This document shows, one piece after another, positions 39,434 to 42,650 of a stretch of 42,650 nt of DNA (positions are counted from its first letter, which is position 1; every line of letters starts with the position of its first letter). The stretch lies in assembly GCA_002315975.1 (NCBI GenBank), contig DCIK01000009.1, positions 1 through 42,650 on the forward strand, read 5' to 3'. This stretch comes from Clostridiales bacterium UBA1728. GTDB lineage: Bacteria > Bacillota > Clostridia > Oscillospirales > Oscillospiraceae. Made by a program: the position numbers and the translations under genes. Below the pieces are notes generated by a model that made no database searches, was not told the origin of the DNA, and saw only the letters and a list, made by a program, of their open reading frames with translations.

Positions 39434-40519
39434 TTACCGGTACCATTGAACCAGCAGATCCACGCACGCGCCGTAGGAGGCCATGCCCCGCGATTCGCCA
39501 ACGGTTTCCAGCAGCTTTTCATAGAGCTTATCGGAGACCTCCTCGGCCTTGCCGTCAAACTGCTGCCAGTAGGCGTTGTGGGCGTTCAGGTCGCAGCGCA
39601 CCGCCGGGGAGATGGTTCCGTAGAGCTCCTTCCAGCCCTCATAGTCGGCCTTATAGAGGGCGTTGCCCAGATAGACATAGCCCATGACTGCCGCGCTGTA
39701 GCAGTAGTCCAGCTCCCCGCTCTCCAGCGAGGCGAGGATGCCCACAAAATTGGCGTAGTCCTCCCGGGCCACACCCCGCTGGTGGGCCAGCTCATGGCCG
39801 ATGGTGGCGGGCAGCATCAGATCGGGCATATGGGTGTTTACATTGCTCTCGCCGGTATAGGGGCAGAAAAAACCCGTAAAGCCGGTCTTGCTCATGCCGT
39901 AGGACAGCAGCCTCCCCACACCCTTGCAGTGCACCGCCGGCTCGTTGGAGATGGGCAGCACCTTTGAGACATTTTCATACAGCGTGGCGGAGCCGGCGAA
40001 GATTTCGTCCCGGTCGATGGTAAACTCTCCGTTTTCGTCCCGCTCCACCTGCTCGCCGTAGGCATTACAGAGCCCTATAAAGTGCTTTGTGACGGCGTAG
40101 AGCTCCTGTGTGCTCACGGGCTCGTCCGCAAGACCGCTCTCCTCCACAAAGCCCGGGGCATAGTAATACACGCCCCAGAGCAGGGTGAAGGCCGCCCCCA
40201 CCAGTGCCGGGAGAGCGGCAAGGGTCAGCACATCCCGCAGCAGAGCCTGATGATCCTTGCGGTGGCGAAAGAGCCGAAGCAGCAGGTACAGCGCCAGCGG
40301 CAGCAGCAGGTAGCAAAGTCCCTCTGCCAGCGAGAAGGGCAGCCTTTCCGCCACTAAGGAGGCCGCGTGATGGAAGGGGCGCACCACACCCTTGCAGATA
40401 GCGCTCATCACGGCTTTGTTGTCCCGGAAGAGGAGATAGAAGCCCAGCCACAGCAGGGAGAGTATGAGCGCTGCAAGCGGGAGCGTGCAGCGCTGTTTTT
40501 TTACTTTGTTCGTTTCCAT
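39434..40519 (-). CDS. DUF3810-like membrane protein with HExxH metallopeptidase motif
   Basis: 361 residues from the ATG at 40519; a GTG two codons upstream is an alternative, and neither has a clear ribosome site. Three N-terminal hydrophobic segments (about 15-35, 65-85, 100-120) anchor it. The rest is probably outside the membrane and contains GHELAHQRG, a zinc HExxH motif, preceded by THMPDLMLPATI. A downstream EDYANFVGILASLESG-type helix has the residues expected to complete a zincin site. I recognise it as the Firmicutes family of unknown function DUF3810. It lies 43 bases after a membrane sulfatase-like gene on the same strand. No substrate is known. Confidence 0.75.
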   Translation of the reverse strand: METNKVKKQRCTLPLAALILSLLWLGFYLLFRDNKAVMSAICKGVVRPFHHAASLVAERLPFSLAEGLCYLLLPLALYLLLRLFRHRKDHQALLRDVLTLAALPALVGAAFTLLWGVYYYAPGFVEESGLADEPVSTQELYAVTKHFIGLCNAYGEQVERDENGEFTIDRDEIFAGSATLYENVSKVLPISNEPAVHCKGVGRLLSYGMSKTGFTGFFCPYTGESNVNTHMPDLMLPATIGHELAHQRGVAREDYANFVGILASLESGELDYCYSAAVMGYVYLGNALYKADYEGWKELYGTISPAVRCDLNAHNAYWQQFDGKAEEVSDKLYEKLLETVGESRGMASYGACVDLLVQWYR

Positions 40520-40562
40520 GGGCACATGATCGGTTTTCTGCGGGGTGGATTATCCCGCATCT

Positions 40563-42650
40563 TCAGGGCGCTTCCTTCAGCACCGCATCCTCCGCCACCT
40601 TCGTCCAGTTGTTATTGTCCCAGATATCATCGTGGACGGAGTACCAGTCGCCTGGCAGGAAGGTATTTCCGTTGTTTACTTCAATATCATAGATCTGGGA
40701 AGCGAAAACATACTGGTCATGGGCTGTTTTTTCATCACTGTTGATGGCTTTACCCGTCATGGGGTTCACGGGATTGTCCACCACGCCTTCCGTGGCCAGC
40801 GTGGGTACATCGGCGTTGGTCATAAAATCGTCCGAGCTCTGAAAACCCTTTGCGTTAAAATCCTTGACCAGAAGGAGGGGATTGAAGCAGCCTGCATCAA
40901 CTCCATTGTCAGATTCGGCTGTTTCGGCGTCCTGATGACTGAATCCGTGATCTGCGACAATAATGATGCGGGTATTGTCATAAACACCCTGCTCCCGGAG
41001 ATAGTCCAGCCAATTTCCCACTTCTATCAGGGAACATGCGTGAATCTGATAGAAGGCGAAATTCGTAGCAGTTTCCATCACCAGACTTTGACCGTCGAGG
41101 GTAAAGCGGTCGGCATGGGCGGCATCGTACTCGGTATTGTCTACGTCCATCTGCGGGATATAGTCGGGCTCCTGCAGCAGGTGCGCACTGTGTGAGCACT
41201 CGTTGGTCAATAGCAGAAAAGAGCCCTGTTCATTATCCGTGATGGTAGTCATGGTGGAGAGATTGCAAAGCTGATTATAGTTATCTATGAAATCGTAGCG
41301 TATACCCCTGGCTTTACTGGTGCCCTCAATAACCTGGTTATAGGCAGCGGTAGTGCAGGAAAAATAAAAGCCCTTGGAATAGATCGGTTCTTTTGCCAGA
41401 TGAGGAGCAACCCGGAATATGCTGTAGCCGCAGAAATTGTCCATACGGGTTTGCCGGTCTATCATCAGATCCTCATTATCGGAGAAATAGTCAGTGATGG
41501 AGTAGGCCCGGATACCCTCATACCCGTCGTAAATGCCAAGATCGGGAATTTCCCGATAGCCCGCATAGCTGGGGTTCACCACCGTAACATCATAGCCCTC
41601 TGCGGCAAAGAGCACAGGCATTACCTTCAGAGCTTCGTTATGCTTTTCCTTCAGAGTCTCACTGTCACGTTTGTTCATCTCCACAGGGGTATATTCGTAG
41701 CCGCCGAAAAGAGCCGGGGAAGCGATATTCGTCTTATAGCCGAGGGAAAGGCTGTTGGAATAAAAGGTAAAACCGTCGTATTGCTCCTTCAGCTCCGGCT
41801 TCTCGTTGAAAATATAGGGCAGATATTCGCCTATGGCCCTGTCCAGCATGAGAACTACCACATTCTTCTGCTGTTTGCTCAGGGTGAAGTACGGCACATC
41901 TTCGTCCCTTTGCTCCCCATCAATTTGAGAGACAGATCTGATTATGCCCGCCCCATTGACGGCAGACATACACAGCAGAGCAGCCAGCATGGCAACAAGA
42001 GCCTTTTCTGTGAGCTTCGGCCATTTGAGCAGAAGAAAGACCGAGAGCAGCAGTACCCCGCCCACTGCGAGTAGATTGATATAGAGGCTTTTCTGATTCA
42101 TTACAAAAGCGGTGATATAGAAAACCCCGGAGGTGAGAAGATTATCGGCGCTGAAGCTCAGATGATCCAGCAGGGCAACGCCGCAGAAACCCCAGAAAGC
42201 AAACTCAAAACAGATCTTTGCCGTGGGCGAGGAGAGACTGTAGAAGACCCCTGCCCACAGGACCAGGAGCCCTGTAAAAACAAGAGCCGTATTTACTACA
42301 TACCACAGAGGATGGAACCGGGTGCTCAGATCCACGAACTCCTGGGGAGAGGAGGCGATCACCGAAGAGGGAATCAGCATACCTGTGAGGACCGCCAGGA
42401 AAGCAGCCGAGAGGAAAAAGCGTTTCCCGGAGGGCATACGCTTCAGCTCAGGCTTCTTCAGCCGTCCCTTGATAATCAGGACATAAATGGCAAGCTGTAA
42501 GACCAGCATAAGACCAAGGATGGGGGAAAGCAGAGCTCTCTTCATCCTATTCAGGCGATAGAAGTATACAGCGCAGGGGAAGAGGAGACAGCCCAACAGC
42601 GCAAAAACCACCGAGACCACGATCCCCGGGTGCTTCAGCTTGCCGCAGAG
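40563..42650 (-). CDS. Membrane sulfatase-like protein (alkaline phosphatase superfamily), 5' end outside window
   Basis: The frame is open to the right edge; the GTG at 42620 is probably internal, as the reading continues with LKHPGIVVS before it. About 695 residues are visible. The first 235 hold about seven membrane helices. An extracytoplasmic domain follows with the metal motif NVVVLMLDRAIG, a likely nucleophile Thr in GYKTNIASPALFGG, and a second metal motif IIVADHGFSHQD. This architecture is shared with lipoteichoic-acid synthases and phosphoethanolamine or phosphoglycerol transferases, though the soluble domain differs from LtaS. A role in modifying cell-envelope glycopolymers is inferred. 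Confidence 0.8.
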   Translation of the reverse strand, partial: LCGKLKHPGIVVSVVFALLGCLLFPCAVYFYRLNRMKRALLSPILGLMLVLQLAIYVLIIKGRLKKPELKRMPSGKRFFLSAAFLAVLTGMLIPSSVIASSPQEFVDLSTRFHPLWYVVNTALVFTGLLVLWAGVFYSLSSPTAKICFEFAFWGFCGVALLDHLSFSADNLLTSGVFYITAFVMNQKSLYINLLAVGGVLLLSVFLLLKWPKLTEKALVAMLAALLCMSAVNGAGIIRSVSQIDGEQRDEDVPYFTLSKQQKNVVVLMLDRAIGEYLPYIFNEKPELKEQYDGFTFYSNSLSLGYKTNIASPALFGGYEYTPVEMNKRDSETLKEKHNEALKVMPVLFAAEGYDVTVVNPSYAGYREIPDLGIYDGYEGIRAYSITDYFSDNEDLMIDRQTRMDNFCGYSIFRVAPHLAKEPIYSKGFYFSCTTAAYNQVIEGTSKARGIRYDFIDNYNQLCNLSTMTTITDNEQGSFLLLTNECSHSAHLLQEPDYIPQMDVDNTEYDAAHADRFTLDGQSLVMETATNFAFYQIHACSLIEVGNWLDYLREQGVYDNTRIIIVADHGFSHQDAETAESDNGVDAGCFNPLLLVKDFNAKGFQSSDDFMTNADVPTLATEGVVDNPVNPMTGKAINSDEKTAHDQYVFASQIYDIEVNNGNTFLPGDWYSVHDDIWDNNNWTKVAEDAVLKEAP

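Overview
The window looks like a chromosome segment of a strictly anaerobic gut-type Clostridia member, most likely Oscillospiraceae-like. This is inferred, not proven, from GC-rich coding sequence with AGGAGG ribosome sites, sigma-A type promoters with 17-bp spacers, a type III glutamine synthetase, rubredoxin and flavodiiron proteins, a Thermoanaerobacter-type secondary alcohol dehydrogenase, and many GC-rich palindromic intergenic repeats. No rRNA, tRNA, CRISPR array or transposase gene was seen.

Layout. 1-2108: the end of a phage portal gene and a coiled-coil virion-type gene, cut by the left edge. 2438-4485: galK-lgt. 4722-12632 (minus strand): a seven-gene unit of P1-family (DmpA-like) aminopeptidase, dipeptide-binding lipoprotein, two permeases, two ATPases and an M55 D-aminopeptidase. 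A 290-nt leader with a terminator/antiterminator pair precedes it, and a D-aminoacylase-family gene lies just upstream (13025-14386). Together these point to uptake and hydrolysis of D-amino-acid-containing peptides, as in peptidoglycan turnover. 14793-24695: a corrinoid methyl-transfer region with four paralogous UroD-family methyltransferases (16616-21561), a MtaC-like corrinoid protein (22911-23579), two LysR regulators, and a short G3E (CobW) GTPase coupled to an extraordinary His/Cys-rich protein (14793-16272). I propose the last pair supplies metal to the zinc-dependent methyltransferases.

24965-30225: nagB, then an overlapping polyphosphate pair, two-domain PPK2 (polyphosphate:AMP phosphotransferase type) and PPK1 with a Pro-Glu tail. 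30379-34627: a lipoprotein esterase with four Cys4 repeats, a GIY-YIG protein, a MalY/PatB C-S lyase and an NADP-type secondary alcohol dehydrogenase. 34845-39139: rubredoxin, a four-domain flavodiiron protein and glutamine synthetase III. 39434-42650: a membrane-anchored HExxH protein (DUF3810-like) and a membrane sulfatase-like protein cut by the right edge.

Intergenic DNA is dominated by modular palindromic repeats. Family A (about 11 copies) abuts stop codons and always has the same orientation relative to transcription. Family B (CTCCCTCAG / GAGGGAGCC) includes two composite, MITE-like copies. Family C consists of three terminator-like nested hairpins. Gene starts were chosen by ribosome-binding site and family alignment; several longer in-frame extensions run into repeats and were discarded. 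All functional calls are from reading the sequence, without database searches.
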